From Clostridiales bacterium (GTDB taxonomy: Bacteria; Bacillota; Dethiobacteria; Dethiobacterales; Dethiobacteraceae), in contig JAGXRM010000056.1 of the NCBI GenBank assembly GCA_018335855.1, forward strand, positions 1-44,099: 44,099 nt of DNA, in the 5' to 3' direction. This document shows, piece by piece, positions 1 to 7,563 of this stretch. Position numbers and translations under genes: made by a program. The notes beneath the pieces were generated by a model. The model had not been told where the DNA came from. It saw nothing but the letters and a program-made list of their open reading frames with translations, and did not search any database. Within the stretch, counting starts at the first letter, position 1, and every line of letters begins with the position of its first letter.

Positions 1-167
1 ATGCAGACTTCTTCATTAAAATTGTTTAACCCGTTAATCTTCATGTATTTCATAAGCCCATTTAGAATACCTCGCTGAACTTTAACTGTATTCTGTGAAT
101 ACATTTGATCTTGCAGCGCTTTTAGTACCGCTTCGATAGCAGCCTGAACATCCGGTAATTCATTCAT
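1..167 (-). CDS. Tyrosine recombinase/integrase, N-terminal part (cut by window edge)
   Basis: The gene reads leftward off the window, so only about 55 residues are visible. They start MNELPDVQAAIEAV and include YSQNTVKVQRGILNGLMKYM. This is the helical core-binding (SAM-like) N-terminal pattern of tyrosine site-specific recombinases, which bind DNA arms before the catalytic domain cuts. The start ATG (167-165) has a GAGAGGATGG-type ribosome binding site just upstream on the minus strand. The catalytic R-H-R-Y residues lie outside the window, so activity cannot be judged. The gene sits beside four inverted copies of TTATGGTGAG (213-323), which may be its binding sites. The family call is inferred from a short fragment. 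Confidence 0.6.
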   Translation of the reverse strand, partial: MNELPDVQAAIEAVLKALQDQMYSQNTVKVQRGILNGLMKYMKINGLNNFNEEVC

Positions 168-212
168 AATAACCATCCTCTCATTTTTATTCTGATAGGA
201 TAATTATAAATA

Positions 213-279
213 ATTATGGTGAGTGTTCCACAAAAAAAAGCCCTTAAATTGGGCATAAATTAGAATCACTCACCATAAT
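213..279. repeat. Inverted repeat, 13-bp arms, upstream of the recombinase
   Basis: ATTATGGTGAGTG (213-225) is repeated as the exact reverse complement CACTCACCATAAT (267-279). The arms flank a weak hairpin with a T-run on the minus strand. The 10-mer TTATGGTGAG inside each arm recurs twice more at 300-323. The position just upstream of the recombinase start suggests recombinase arm sites or an autoregulatory operator. That role is inference. Confidence 0.8.
231..254 (-). terminator. Weak hairpin plus T-run in the recombinase leader
   Basis: On the minus strand GCCC (254-251) pairs with GGGC (243-240), followed by eight T residues (238-231, copied from A8). The stem is only 4 bp, so this is a weak terminator or attenuator. 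It lies between the 13-bp repeat arms and ahead of the recombinase start. Confidence 0.3.
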
Positions 280-299
280 CTAACACTCTACATAATGAC

Positions 300-323
300 G
301 CTTATGGTGAGCTCACCATAAGC
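300..323. repeat. Perfect 24-bp palindrome
   Basis: GCTTATGGTGAG (300-311) is followed directly by its reverse complement CTCACCATAAGC (312-323), with no spacer. Each half contains the TTATGGTGAG 10-mer also found in the 213-279 repeat. A spacerless palindrome of this length is a typical dimeric DNA-binding site or recombination core. The tract 324-382 next to it contains a degraded copy of the ACTGCAACCC repeat but no gene. Confidence 0.85.
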
Positions 324-382
324 GGCACTTCTTTGCAACTGCAACCCTGGGTACCCTCGCGCGGACAGGCGGTTCTCTTTAT

Positions 383-478
383 ACTGCAACCCGGGACGGT
401 TCTCGAGTTGCATTAATACTAATTTAATAAATTACAGCTATACGATTGTAACTTGAGAACCGTCCCCGGGGTTGCAGT
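383..478. repeat. REP-like imperfect inverted repeat with GGGACGGTTCTC motif
   Basis: The left arm 383-412 contains CCCGGGACGGTTCTCGAG. The right arm 447-478 reads as its near-exact reverse complement (CTTGAGAACCGTCCCCGGGG). About 34 bases separate them. A third, degraded partial copy (ACTGCAACCCTGGG...GGTTCTC) lies at about 341-377. GGGACGGTTCTC hairpins are dispersed repeats of the REP type in many clostridial genomes, often linked to Y1/RAYT transposases. That family link is from general knowledge; no transposase is present here. Confidence 0.75.
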
Positions 479-676
479 CACAATGGCTCGTATATAATAG
501 TGCCAATATTGCCTCTGCTGTATAAATAGGGGAGAATTTAATATATATACCAATGAAATAAATAGGAATAATTTAATAACCTGAGATAAAGGGTACTATT
601 ATCCAACAAAAGCCATTTGGCATTGAATTTGCACAAAAATGGCGTTAGCCAGCCAGTATTTAATATGGTACTATAG

Positions 677-710
677 AATTGGCTTAAGCCATAATGCCAA
701 TTCAATTGGC
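677..710. promoter_or_regulatory. Inverted TTGGC/GCCAA repeats before the GntR gene, possible operator
   Basis: GAATTGGC (677-684) and GCCAATTC (695-702) are perfect inverted arms, and AATTGGC appears again at 704-710. The cluster ends about 17 bases before the GntR start codon. Further GCCAA/TTGGC pieces occur at 502-513 and 612-620. GntR-family regulators commonly bind such dyads in their own promoters, so autoregulation is the simplest inference. No convincing -35/-10 pair was placed. Confidence 0.4.
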
Positions 711-727
711 CTGAATGAGGTGGTACC

Positions 728-1678
728 ATGGATCTGGAAATGGATAAAAGTAGTGGTGTTCCGCTTTATATTCAGATTAAGGATCAAATTATCAGGGACA
801 TAAATAATAAAAAGTTCATTTCGGGTCAGAAAATGCCAACCGAAAGAGAGTTGGCTAAAAGACTGCTCATTAGCAGAAATACGATAAGCGCTGCTTATAA
901 ATTGCTTATTAAGGATGGCGTACTTGTCTCTTACCAGGGCAGAGGTACGTTTGTTGCACAAGAAGACAGCATGGAAAAGGCACAACGCTTTTACAACCGG
1001 ATAGACTCACTTATGGATGATGCACTGGAAAAAGGCTTTAGTCCGGATGAATTTCTCCAAATCGTCCAGGTACGGGTCAAGGAAAAAGAAGAAGAACAAA
1101 AAAGAGTCACAGCTTTATTTGTTGAGTGCAATGTGGAACAGGCCAGGGTCTTCGCCAGGGAGTTAGCGGAAATAACCAATGTGAATATACGTCCATTAGT
1201 CTTAAAAGAACTCAGGGAGAATGACGGAACGATTGAACATTTACTGGACCGCGTTCAATGTGTGTTTTCTACGTTTAATCATGCTTTAGAAGTGCGTGAG
1301 TTAATTTCCAACCGGAACATAGAAGTACACGGTGTCGCTGTTAAACCTTGCCTGGAGGGGATTGTGAGAATAGCCAGATACCCTGCCGGTACAAAATTCG
1401 GCCTTATTTCCCTCTCAGATGAGTTTCGTTCCAAGTTTGAAAGAAATTTAAATTCTGCCGGGCTGGCAAGCCTGAACCTAACATCCACGATAAGCCGGAA
1501 TGAACAGGATATCAAGAGACTCATTGATGAATCAGATGTCATTATCGTGTCTCCTGGCCGGTGTGAGGAAATAACCAACACTGTTGCCGGACAGAAGGAT
1601 GTAATTATTTTCAACACGACTCTTGATCTTGCATCCGCAAAGACTGCAATCGCAAAGTTTGCCACAGGAAAGCAGTAG
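728..1678 (+). CDS. GntR-family transcriptional regulator upstream of kor operon
   Basis: This 316-residue protein has an N-terminal GntR winged helix-turn-helix at about residues 8-78 (GVPLYIQIKDQIIRDI; MPTERELAKRLLISRNTISA; YQGRGTFV). A C-terminal region of about 220 residues follows. It is neither the UTRA nor the aminotransferase type and may bind a small ligand. The start is ATG 728, with GAGGTGG 4 bases upstream; a second ATG at 740 is too far from that site. The gene ends 27 bases before the kor ferredoxin gene on the same strand, so it probably controls the 2-oxoacid oxidoreductase operon and itself. The ligand is unknown; a 2-oxoacid or acyl-CoA would be logical. Confidence 0.85.
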   Translation: MDLEMDKSSGVPLYIQIKDQIIRDINNKKFISGQKMPTERELAKRLLISRNTISAAYKLLIKDGVLVSYQGRGTFVAQEDSMEKAQRFYNRIDSLMDDALEKGFSPDEFLQIVQVRVKEKEEEQKRVTALFVECNVEQARVFARELAEITNVNIRPLVLKELRENDGTIEHLLDRVQCVFSTFNHALEVRELISNRNIEVHGVAVKPCLEGIVRIARYPAGTKFGLISLSDEFRSKFERNLNSAGLASLNLTSTISRNEQDIKRLIDESDVIIVSPGRCEEITNTVAGQKDVIIFNTTLDLASAKTAIAKFATGKQ

Positions 1679-1705
1679 CTTTACTATACAGGGAGGTGTG
1701 GAAGA

Positions 1706-1960
1706 ATGGGAAGATTGGCCAAGATTCATGAACCTTATGAAATTAATGTGAAGAACGAGTGGTGCAAGGGATGTGGAATTTGTGTGGGTTTTTGTTCCAG
1801 GAATGTTCTGGCTATGAACGCAGACGGGAAAGCATATGCGCAGCACCCGGAGAAGTGTGTAGGATGCAACAAGTGCGAAATTTATTGTCCTGACTTTGCA
1901 ATTAGCCTGGGAGGTCTTACAGATGGGGCAGATAGAAAAGACAAGGTTATTTCAAGGTAA
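1706..1960 (+). CDS. korD: 2-oxoacid:ferredoxin oxidoreductase, delta (2x[4Fe-4S] ferredoxin) subunit
   Basis: An 84-residue ferredoxin-type subunit with two complete [4Fe-4S] motifs: C20-x2-C23-x2-C26-x3-C30 (CKGCGICVGFC) and C51-x2-C54-x2-C57-x3-C61 (CVGCNKCEIYC). It carries electrons from the TPP active site of the KorAB dimer to free ferredoxin in the cytoplasm. GGGAGG lies just upstream of ATG 1706. Its 3' end overlaps the alpha gene by 38 bases, indicating translational coupling. The order delta-alpha-beta-gamma is that of Kor/Vor-type four-subunit enzymes. Confidence 0.93.
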   Translation: MGRLAKIHEPYEINVKNEWCKGCGICVGFCSRNVLAMNADGKAYAQHPEKCVGCNKCEIYCPDFAISLGGLTDGADRKDKVISR

Positions 1961-3056
1961 TGAAGCCTGTGTGGCAGGGGCCATCGCTGCCGGAGCCAAT
2001 TTTTATGCCGGCTATCCAATCACTCCTTCCACAGAGATAGCTGAATTGGCTGCAAGGAAGCTCCCTGAAACAGGGGGAAAATTTATTCAGATGGAGGACG
2101 AGATTGGCAGTATGGCTGCCGTGATTGGCGCATCCATAGGTGGGGCTAAATCTTTTACCGCCACCAGTGGCCCGGGTTTTTCCTTAAAACAAGAAAATAT
2201 CGGCTATGCGATGATGGCGGAAATCCCCTGTGTGATTGTCAATGTCCAGAGGTTGGGGCCAAGTACCGGCATTGCCACAGCACCGGCACAGGGAGATATA
2301 ATGCAAGCCCGCTGGGGAACCCATGGTGATCATCCTGTTATCGCGTTTGCTCCTTCTTCTGTAAGAGAAACGTTTGACCTCACAGTGAAAGCGTTTAATC
2401 TAAGTGAGAAGTTGAGGCAGCCGGTCTTTATCCTGCTTGACGAAATAGTCGGTCATATGCGGGAAAATATCCACATTCCACACCAGGATGAGTTAGAAAT
2501 TATCAACAGGGAAAAGCCTTTGCCCGACCAACCATATAAACCCTATGATGAGGAGAAAGAAGTCTCACCGCTTGCTTCGTTTGGTGAAGGGTTCTCTTAC
2601 AATATCACCGGACTGGTTCATGATGAGTATGGCTTCCCAACCACAGACAGTGAAAAAACAAAAAAATTGTTATCCAGACTTCAAAGAAAAATCGATAATC
2701 ATCTGGAAGAAATTATTCTTACTGAAGAGTTTGGTATGGATGATGCCAGTCTGGTTGTTGTTAGCTACGGCTGTACCGCCCGCTCAGTGCGGCAGGCTGT
2801 AAAGATGGCACGCAAAAATGGTCTTCCGGTTGGGTTTTTCCGCACGGCAACCATCTGGCCGTTTCCATACGAAAAAATCTCTGCCTTTGCAGACAAAACG
2901 AAGACTTTGCTTGTCCCGGAAATGAATATGGGTCAGATTTTCGGAGAAGTGGAAAGAGCTGTTCATGGTCAGGCCCGGGTTGTAGGGCTTAACCGATTTG
3001 ATGGTGAAATGATAACGCCTGACGAGATCTTGCAGAAGATACTGGAGGTGATTTAA
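1923..3056 (+). CDS. korA: 2-oxoacid:ferredoxin oxidoreductase, alpha subunit
   Basis: This 377-residue alpha subunit has the pyrimidine-binding family signatures FYAGYPITPSTEIAE, TATSGPGFSLKQENIGYA and CVIVNVQRLGPSTG. With beta it forms the catalytic core that converts a 2-oxoacid plus CoA to acyl-CoA, CO2 and reduced ferredoxin. ATG 1923 is the start because TGGGAGGT (1908-1915) lies at proper spacing; an in-frame start at 1896 would lack a ribosome site. Sequence alone cannot separate a 2-oxoglutarate enzyme from a branched-chain 2-oxoacid (Vor) enzyme. The ptb-buk pair at 25655-27660 makes the branched-chain option worth considering. Confidence 0.92.
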   Translation: MGQIEKTRLFQGNEACVAGAIAAGANFYAGYPITPSTEIAELAARKLPETGGKFIQMEDEIGSMAAVIGASIGGAKSFTATSGPGFSLKQENIGYAMMAEIPCVIVNVQRLGPSTGIATAPAQGDIMQARWGTHGDHPVIAFAPSSVRETFDLTVKAFNLSEKLRQPVFILLDEIVGHMRENIHIPHQDELEIINREKPLPDQPYKPYDEEKEVSPLASFGEGFSYNITGLVHDEYGFPTTDSEKTKKLLSRLQRKIDNHLEEIILTEEFGMDDASLVVVSYGCTARSVRQAVKMARKNGLPVGFFRTATIWPFPYEKISAFADKTKTLLVPEMNMGQIFGEVERAVHGQARVVGLNRFDGEMITPDEILQKILEVI

Positions 3057-3857
3057 ATTCACGCGCTGCATAATAACTATCTGCGGGAAAGCCGTTTACC
3101 ACATATGTGGTGCTCGGGTTGCGGAAACGGCCTTGTAACGGGATCACTTTTACGGGCTATTGAAAATTTAGATATAGACACATCAAAAATTGCAATCGTT
3201 TCCGGAATTGGCTGTTCTTCACGGGCAGCAGGATATCTAAACTTTCAGACGCTGCATACAACCCACGGCAGGGCTCTGGCCTTTGCGACCGGGCTGAAGA
3301 TGGTTCGTCCCGAATTGACGATCTTTGTAATTATGGGTGACGGAGATGCTATGGCCATTGGTGGAAACCATTTCATCCATGCTTCCAGGCGCAATATTGA
3401 TTTAAATGCCATTATTTTTAATAATAATATCTATGGAATGACGGGCGGGCAGGCTTCTCCGCTAACCCCTCAGGGGGAAAAAGCGACCACTGCTCCATAC
3501 GGGGCGGAAAGAAACTTTGACATTATGAAAGTGGCTGTTGCCACAGGCGCAACCTTTGCAGCACGGGCCACTACGTATCACCTGCCCCTTTTAGATAAAC
3601 TGATCGAAAAAGGAGTAAAGAATAAGGGATTTAGCGTAGTCGAAGCCCTTACCTACTGTCCTGTGGGGTATGGCAAGCTAAATAAAAAGGGCGACGCAAC
3701 GGCAATGCTGAACTGGTATAAAGAGAATTCTATTCCCGTAGAAAAATGCACAACTGTTGACCATGAGGGGAAAATCACGGTGGGTATTCATCACCATCAA
3801 GCGGCGCCGGAATTTGTAGAAGAGTATACCCGGCGGACCCAAGGGGTAAAGCGATAG
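3057..3857 (+). CDS. korB: 2-oxoacid:ferredoxin oxidoreductase, beta subunit (probable AUU start)
   Basis: TPP-binding beta subunit, 266 residues if started at ATT 3057. It has a WCSGCGNG motif near the N terminus and the Mg-TPP motif GDGD (about residues 94-97) followed by NNNIYGMTGGQ. The family's conserved N-terminal segment YLRESRLPHMWCSGCGNG is encoded upstream of the first ATG (3105). The only in-frame stop above it is korA's TAA (3054-3056), and no ATG, GTG or TTG lies between. GGAGGTGAT (3044-3052), a near-perfect Shine-Dalgarno, ends 4 bases before ATT 3057. I therefore take AUU as the start, with CTG 3066 as a weaker option. Starting at ATG 3105 would lose conserved residues and has no ribosome site. 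Confidence 0.88.
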   Translation: MHALHNNYLRESRLPHMWCSGCGNGLVTGSLLRAIENLDIDTSKIAIVSGIGCSSRAAGYLNFQTLHTTHGRALAFATGLKMVRPELTIFVIMGDGDAMAIGGNHFIHASRRNIDLNAIIFNNNIYGMTGGQASPLTPQGEKATTAPYGAERNFDIMKVAVATGATFAARATTYHLPLLDKLIEKGVKNKGFSVVEALTYCPVGYGKLNKKGDATAMLNWYKENSIPVEKCTTVDHEGKITVGIHHHQAAPEFVEEYTRRTQGVKR

Positions 3858-3896
3858 TGCTTACAGCAAATGCATACTTTGAAAAGAGGGAATATG

Positions 3897-4460
3897 ATGA
3901 ACGGTCGCAGTGAAATCAGGTTAAGTGGGAGTGGAGGGCAGGGCTTAATTCTGGCCGCAATTATTTTAGCGGAAGCTGTGGCGGACGAAGGCGGTTATGT
4001 CGTCCAGACTCAGTCATATGGCCCTGAAGCCCGGGGCGGTGCCAGCAAGGCGGAAGTTATTACCGATGTGGAAGAGATCAGCTACCCGAAGGTAGGCTCG
4101 CCGGATTTTGTCTTAACAATGAGTGAAAACTCTTATCTCAAATATGGTAGTGATTACAAGGAAGACGGTATTCTTCTGGTTGATACAACATTTGTCAAGA
4201 ACGTTGTGTCAAACGGTAAAAATGTAGTAGCGCTCCCTATCACCAGATACGCGAAAGAAGAGCTGGGCAGGGATACAGTAGCAAACATTATTGCCTTAGG
4301 TATTCTTAATGGCTTAGCAAACATAGTTATTCATGATACTTTAAAAAAAGCTGTGCTCAGCCGGTGCCCAAGTGGTAGCGAAGAAATAAACACAAAAGCA
4401 TTGGAATTGGGATTGAGTTTGGCCAAAGAGACCCGGAGCACGGCCTCACGGCTCGCGTAG
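3897..4460 (+). CDS. korC: 2-oxoacid:ferredoxin oxidoreductase, gamma subunit
   Basis: This 187-residue gamma subunit has the signatures GSGGQGLILAAIILAEA and QTQSYGPEARGGASKAEVI of the POR/KOR gamma family. It completes the four-subunit KorDABC enzyme and helps bind CoA. GAGGG (3886-3890) best fits ATG 3897; ATG 3894 is adjacent, and ATG 3870 has no ribosome site. It follows korB by 39 bases and is the last gene of the operon. No strong terminator is visible before the next promoter at 4486. Confidence 0.92.
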   Translation: MNGRSEIRLSGSGGQGLILAAIILAEAVADEGGYVVQTQSYGPEARGGASKAEVITDVEEISYPKVGSPDFVLTMSENSYLKYGSDYKEDGILLVDTTFVKNVVSNGKNVVALPITRYAKEELGRDTVANIIALGILNGLANIVIHDTLKKAVLSRCPSGSEEINTKALELGLSLAKETRSTASRLA

Positions 4461-4485
4461 TCTTTTCCTTAATTGCAGATAATTC

Positions 4486-4515
4486 TTGACAATTTCCAGT
4501 AAACCAATATATTAT
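4486..4515 (+). promoter_or_regulatory. Sigma-A promoter (TTGACA-18-TATTAT)
   Basis: A consensus -35 TTGACA (4486-4491) and a -10 TATTAT (4510-4515) are separated by 18 bases in an AT-rich gap. It drives the small gene at 4563 and starts a unit separate from kor. Confidence 0.75.
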
Positions 4516-4562
4516 AAAGATAGTTAAATATAGGTAATTTTATTCGATTAGGTATATTTCAA

Positions 4563-4865
4563 TTGATAAGTAACTGGCAAACCTCCAAATCCACATATGC
4601 TAGGACCTTTATCAACTATTTTGATACCCTTCCAGCACATTTACTGCAGGGATATTTTAATACTCTGGATCACCAGACTCAAATAGAGTTTAGAAATACA
4701 ATGGTGCAAAAAGATCAGTTAAAAAATGAATTGTTTATCGAGCGCTTCAATGAATGGGCGTTGCATGAATGCATAAATGCAGTAGCTCCCTTCGAAAGGA
4801 GCCAGGGCTCAGACGACCATATGACGGAAGAAATGAATCATAAAGGTAGTATCAACGTATTCTAA
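4563..4865 (+). CDS. Hypothetical 100-residue protein
   Basis: I do not recognise this protein. It is 100 residues, predicted mostly helical and soluble, with no cysteines other than one at about residue 70 and no signal peptide. The likely start is TTG 4563 (MISNWQTSKSTYARTF) behind a weak ribosome site; no in-frame ATG gives a better start. A consensus promoter (4486-4515) upstream and a hairpin terminator (4864-4898) right after the stop frame it as a one-gene transcript. That supports it being a real gene. Confidence 0.6.
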   Translation: MISNWQTSKSTYARTFINYFDTLPAHLLQGYFNTLDHQTQIEFRNTMVQKDQLKNELFIERFNEWALHECINAVAPFERSQGSDDHMTEEMNHKGSINVF

Positions 4866-4898
4866 CAGCCACTCCGATCCAGACGGGGTGGCTGTTTT
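4864..4898 (+). terminator. Rho-independent terminator
   Basis: AACAGCCAC (4864-4872) pairs perfectly with GTGGCTGTT (4888-4896), followed by T residues. It starts at the stop codon of the small gene. Confidence 0.8.
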
Positions 4899-4976
4899 AC
4901 TTTAGTGCTATATATGCTGTTTTTAAAGTGCCCTTTTATGGTATCATAAAGGAAAATGGCTTATCAGGAGGTTTTT

Positions 4977-6284
4977 ATGGGCGATTTGACGTTTGATTAT
5001 AGTATGGCCGATGCATTTGTTAGCGAGCAGGAACTGGAGAATCTGCAAACAAAGGTTGACTTGGCTCATGAGTTGTTAGAAAGTGGACAGGGTCCCGGGA
5101 GTGAATATGCCGGTTGGCTGAACTGGCCCGAAACCTACGACCGGGCTGAATTTGCCAGGGTAAAGGAAGTGGCGGCTACAATCAGAGAGAAAGCAGATGT
5201 ATTTGTAGTCATCGGTATCGGCGGCTCCTACCTGGGGGCTCGCTCGGCGCTGTCGCTGCTGACTCATGCTTTTTCTAACCAGCTTCCCCGGGACAAGAGG
5301 GGCGGCCCGGAGATTTACTTTGCCGGCCAGAATGTGAGTCCTGACTATTTGACTCAGTTGCTGGATATAGTGGGTGACAGAGAGCTGTACATAAATGTGG
5401 TTTCCAAATCAGGCACAACATTGGAACCGGCTTTGGCTTTCCGGGTGTTTCGTCGTTTACTGGAGGAGCGTTACGGGCGCGAAGGGGCAGGAAGAAGAAT
5501 TATTGCCACCACAGACCGGGAAAAGGGTGCTCTAAAAAAGCTGGCCGATGAAGAGGGTTATGAAACGTTTGTAGTGCCGGACGAAGTAGGAGGCAGATAT
5601 TCGGTCCTCACCCCGGTGGGACTGCTGCCCATTGCCGTAGGTGGGATTGACCTTGATGCGGTCATGGCCGGAGCGGCAGATGCCCAAAGGCTCTATAAGG
5701 TAAAAGAACTGGGGAATAATCCTGCTTACCGCTATGCAGCGGTGCGCAATCTACTATACAATAAAGGGAAGACAGTGGAGCTTCTCGCCACGTATGAGCC
5801 ATCCTTTTCTTACTTTACAGAGTGGTGGAAGCAACTGTTTGGGGAAAGTGAAGGCAAGGAAAACAAGGGGATATTTCCTGCTGGAGTTAACTTTACCACC
5901 GACCTGCATTCACTGGGGCAGTACATACAGGATGGTTACCGGCATCTTTTCACCACCACGGTGTGGGTAGACAAGCCTGCGGCGGATATGACTATTATCG
6001 ACGAAGAAGGGAATCCAGATGGTCTAAACTACCTGACAGGAAAAAGTTTGCATGAGGTTAACCTAAGGGCGCGGGAGGGTACGATGCTTGCTCACACAGA
6101 GGGGTCTGTACCAAATTTATTGATTAGTGTGCCGGAAATAAGCCCTTACTGGTATGGCAGAATGGTTTACTATTTTGAGAAGGCCTGCGGAATCAGCGGG
6201 TATCTGCTAGGCGTTAATCCCTTTGATCAACCGGGAGTGGAGGCATACAAGAAGAATATGTTTCGATTATTAGGGAAGATGTAA
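4977..6284 (+). CDS. pgi: Glucose-6-phosphate isomerase
   Basis: This 435-residue cytoplasmic enzyme interconverts glucose-6-phosphate and fructose-6-phosphate in glycolysis and gluconeogenesis. Family motifs are intact: [66 protein letters not shown] and the C-terminal [11 protein letters not shown]. Its length fits the short bacterial (Bacillus-type) form. ATG 4977 is chosen because AGGAGG (4966-4971) lies 5 bases upstream; an in-frame ATG at 4956 has no ribosome site. It is a single gene, followed by a new promoter at 6330. A small inverted repeat (TATACGAT, 6305-6312/6316-6323) lies after the stop. Confidence 0.95.
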   Translation: MGDLTFDYSMADAFVSEQELENLQTKVDLAHELLESGQGPGSEYAGWLNWPETYDRAEFARVKEVAATIREKADVFVVIGIGGSYLGARSALSLLTHAFSNQLPRDKRGGPEIYFAGQNVSPDYLTQLLDIVGDRELYINVVSKSGTTLEPALAFRVFRRLLEERYGREGAGRRIIATTDREKGALKKLADEEGYETFVVPDEVGGRYSVLTPVGLLPIAVGGIDLDAVMAGAADAQRLYKVKELGNNPAYRYAAVRNLLYNKGKTVELLATYEPSFSYFTEWWKQLFGESEGKENKGIFPAGVNFTTDLHSLGQYIQDGYRHLFTTTVWVDKPAADMTIIDEEGNPDGLNYLTGKSLHEVNLRAREGTMLAHTEGSVPNLLISVPEISPYWYGRMVYYFEKACGISGYLLGVNPFDQPGVEAYKKNMFRLLGKM

Positions 6285-6329
6285 CATATTTCTGCAGTGT
6301 CGTTTATACGATAATATCGTATATATATC

Positions 6330-6359
6330 TTGATAATCAGTAATAAATCGCGATACTAT
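6330..6359 (+). promoter_or_regulatory. Promoter of the riboswitch transcript (TTGATA-18-TACTAT)
   Basis: TTGATA (6330-6335) and TACTAT (6354-6359) are 18 bases apart. The expected transcription start (about 6366) falls just before the c-di-GMP aptamer, as expected for an intact riboswitch unit. Confidence 0.6.
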
Positions 6360-6371
6360 AAAAGTAGCTAA

Positions 6372-6457
6372 ATATGGTAATAAAGGCAAACCTGTTGAAA
6401 AACAGGGACGCAAAGCACGGGCCTAAAGCTTTGCTATGGCAGCCGGTTGCTGGTGTG
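6372..6457 (+). promoter_or_regulatory. Cyclic di-GMP-I riboswitch (GEMM)
   Basis: The conserved aptamer elements appear in order: AAAGGCAAACC (6382-6392), a CCTGTT-GAAA-AACAGG stem with a GNRA loop (P2), GGGACGCAAAGC (6405-6416), GGGCCTAAAGC (6420-6430) and the GCAGCCGGTTGCTG tetraloop-receptor-side stem ending near 6455. This matches the c-di-GMP-I consensus (GGCAAACC, GACGCAAAGC, GGCCUAAA). It lies directly behind a promoter at 6330. No clear terminator follows, and the gene below is decayed, so the expression platform may be lost. Family recognition is strong; current function is uncertain. Confidence 0.9.
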
Positions 6458-6498
6458 TAATCACGCTTTATCAAGCTGTGCCGCCGCCGGAGCCGGGT

Positions 6499-7560
6499 AT
6501 GATACGGTCGTTTGTTTTAATACCCTGGGCATATTACAAAGAGCTCAAGAACGCAGTTGTTGAGCCTATGCCCTTTAGGGGCATGGATATGTCCCTTTTC
6601 CCTGACTCTCTGGGTGAATATCCGGAAGAGTTAAAAAAATACATCGAAGAGTGGAATACCAGAGTCCATCCTGAGACTGAAGTTATTGTTCAGGATAAGG
6701 GACTACTGGAATCAGTCACGCATTTTTTCAAACATATGTTTAACCGCATCCGTGATTTCTGGCAGAGCTTGTTTGCATCTGATTTTACTGCAGGTAATAA
6801 ACCTACAGAATCTTTCTTTGTATCAGGAGCGGCCTCTATTGAAAGCAAGGGACAGCTTCACTATTCTCTGAACACAAATTATCTTGAACTGGAAATAGAA
6901 AGTACAATTGAAACAGTTACTGACGGCTACTGTTCCAACTGTCATGCGGTTCACGGCAGCAGCGGTGTACCAAAACAGCTGAAAAGTAGCGTCTTTGAAA
7001 CCTGCTTTGGCAGCGGTACAGGGTGTCACACTAACGCGGAAAACTCCGCTATCGGCTCCATGTCAGCGGTAAACTTTTCCGGGGCAGCCGGCCCACTTTC
7101 GCGTCACAGCAGCCCTATTCCGAGTCGGATAGTTTTATCCATGTCGGTACATTCTCCTGTCCTGTTCTTTATGCATGGAACGGTGAAAAATATGTCTTTG
7201 TAACCGATATCGTAGGAGGCAATTTCGGCCTGGAGACAGCTCCCGGAAGATACATTAACCCATCACCCGGTGATCAATTGGTTATACCGGGTGACATGCT
7301 GGTTGAGAAAGACGGTTATTATCAACTTAAAATTAAGAATGAACTGGATGAGATTGACTATATAGATAACCTGGTGCTACAGATTGTAGACCATCCGATG
7401 GGAACGAAAATAGCGCTTAATGATTTTGTTCGTGGAACAAAGCCCTATAAGATTTATACCTTCAGCGAAGATGCCTGTCCCCTGTCCCGGGAATTAAAGG
7501 AATTTTATGTATTGGCAGCGAAATTCTACAATTATCTGCATACATTGTCGGGGGAGAGGT
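6499..7560 (+). pseudogene. Remnant of a secreted doubled-CxxCH haem/surface protein, frameshifted
   Basis: The first part (to about 7085) reads in one frame and ends with YCSNCHAVHGSSG...CFGSGTGCHTN. This is a doubled CxxCH-type haem-binding motif with its usual GSGTGCH partner. Coherent protein then continues in another frame (from about 7089): PYSESDSFIHVGTFSCPV, LYAWNGEKYVFVTDIVGG and on to PYKIYTFSEDA. That is a pattern seen in large secreted bacterial proteins. No signal peptide or good start exists; ATG 6499 has only GGAG nearby, and ATG 6436 lies inside the riboswitch. I read this as a once larger exported haem protein shortened by deletions and one frameshift. It was probably the riboswitch's target. 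Confidence 0.7.
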
Positions 7561-7563
7561 GTA

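Noticed and set aside
6436-6498. ATG at 6436 as start of the CxxCH protein
   Set aside because: It lies inside the c-di-GMP riboswitch aptamer and has no ribosome site.
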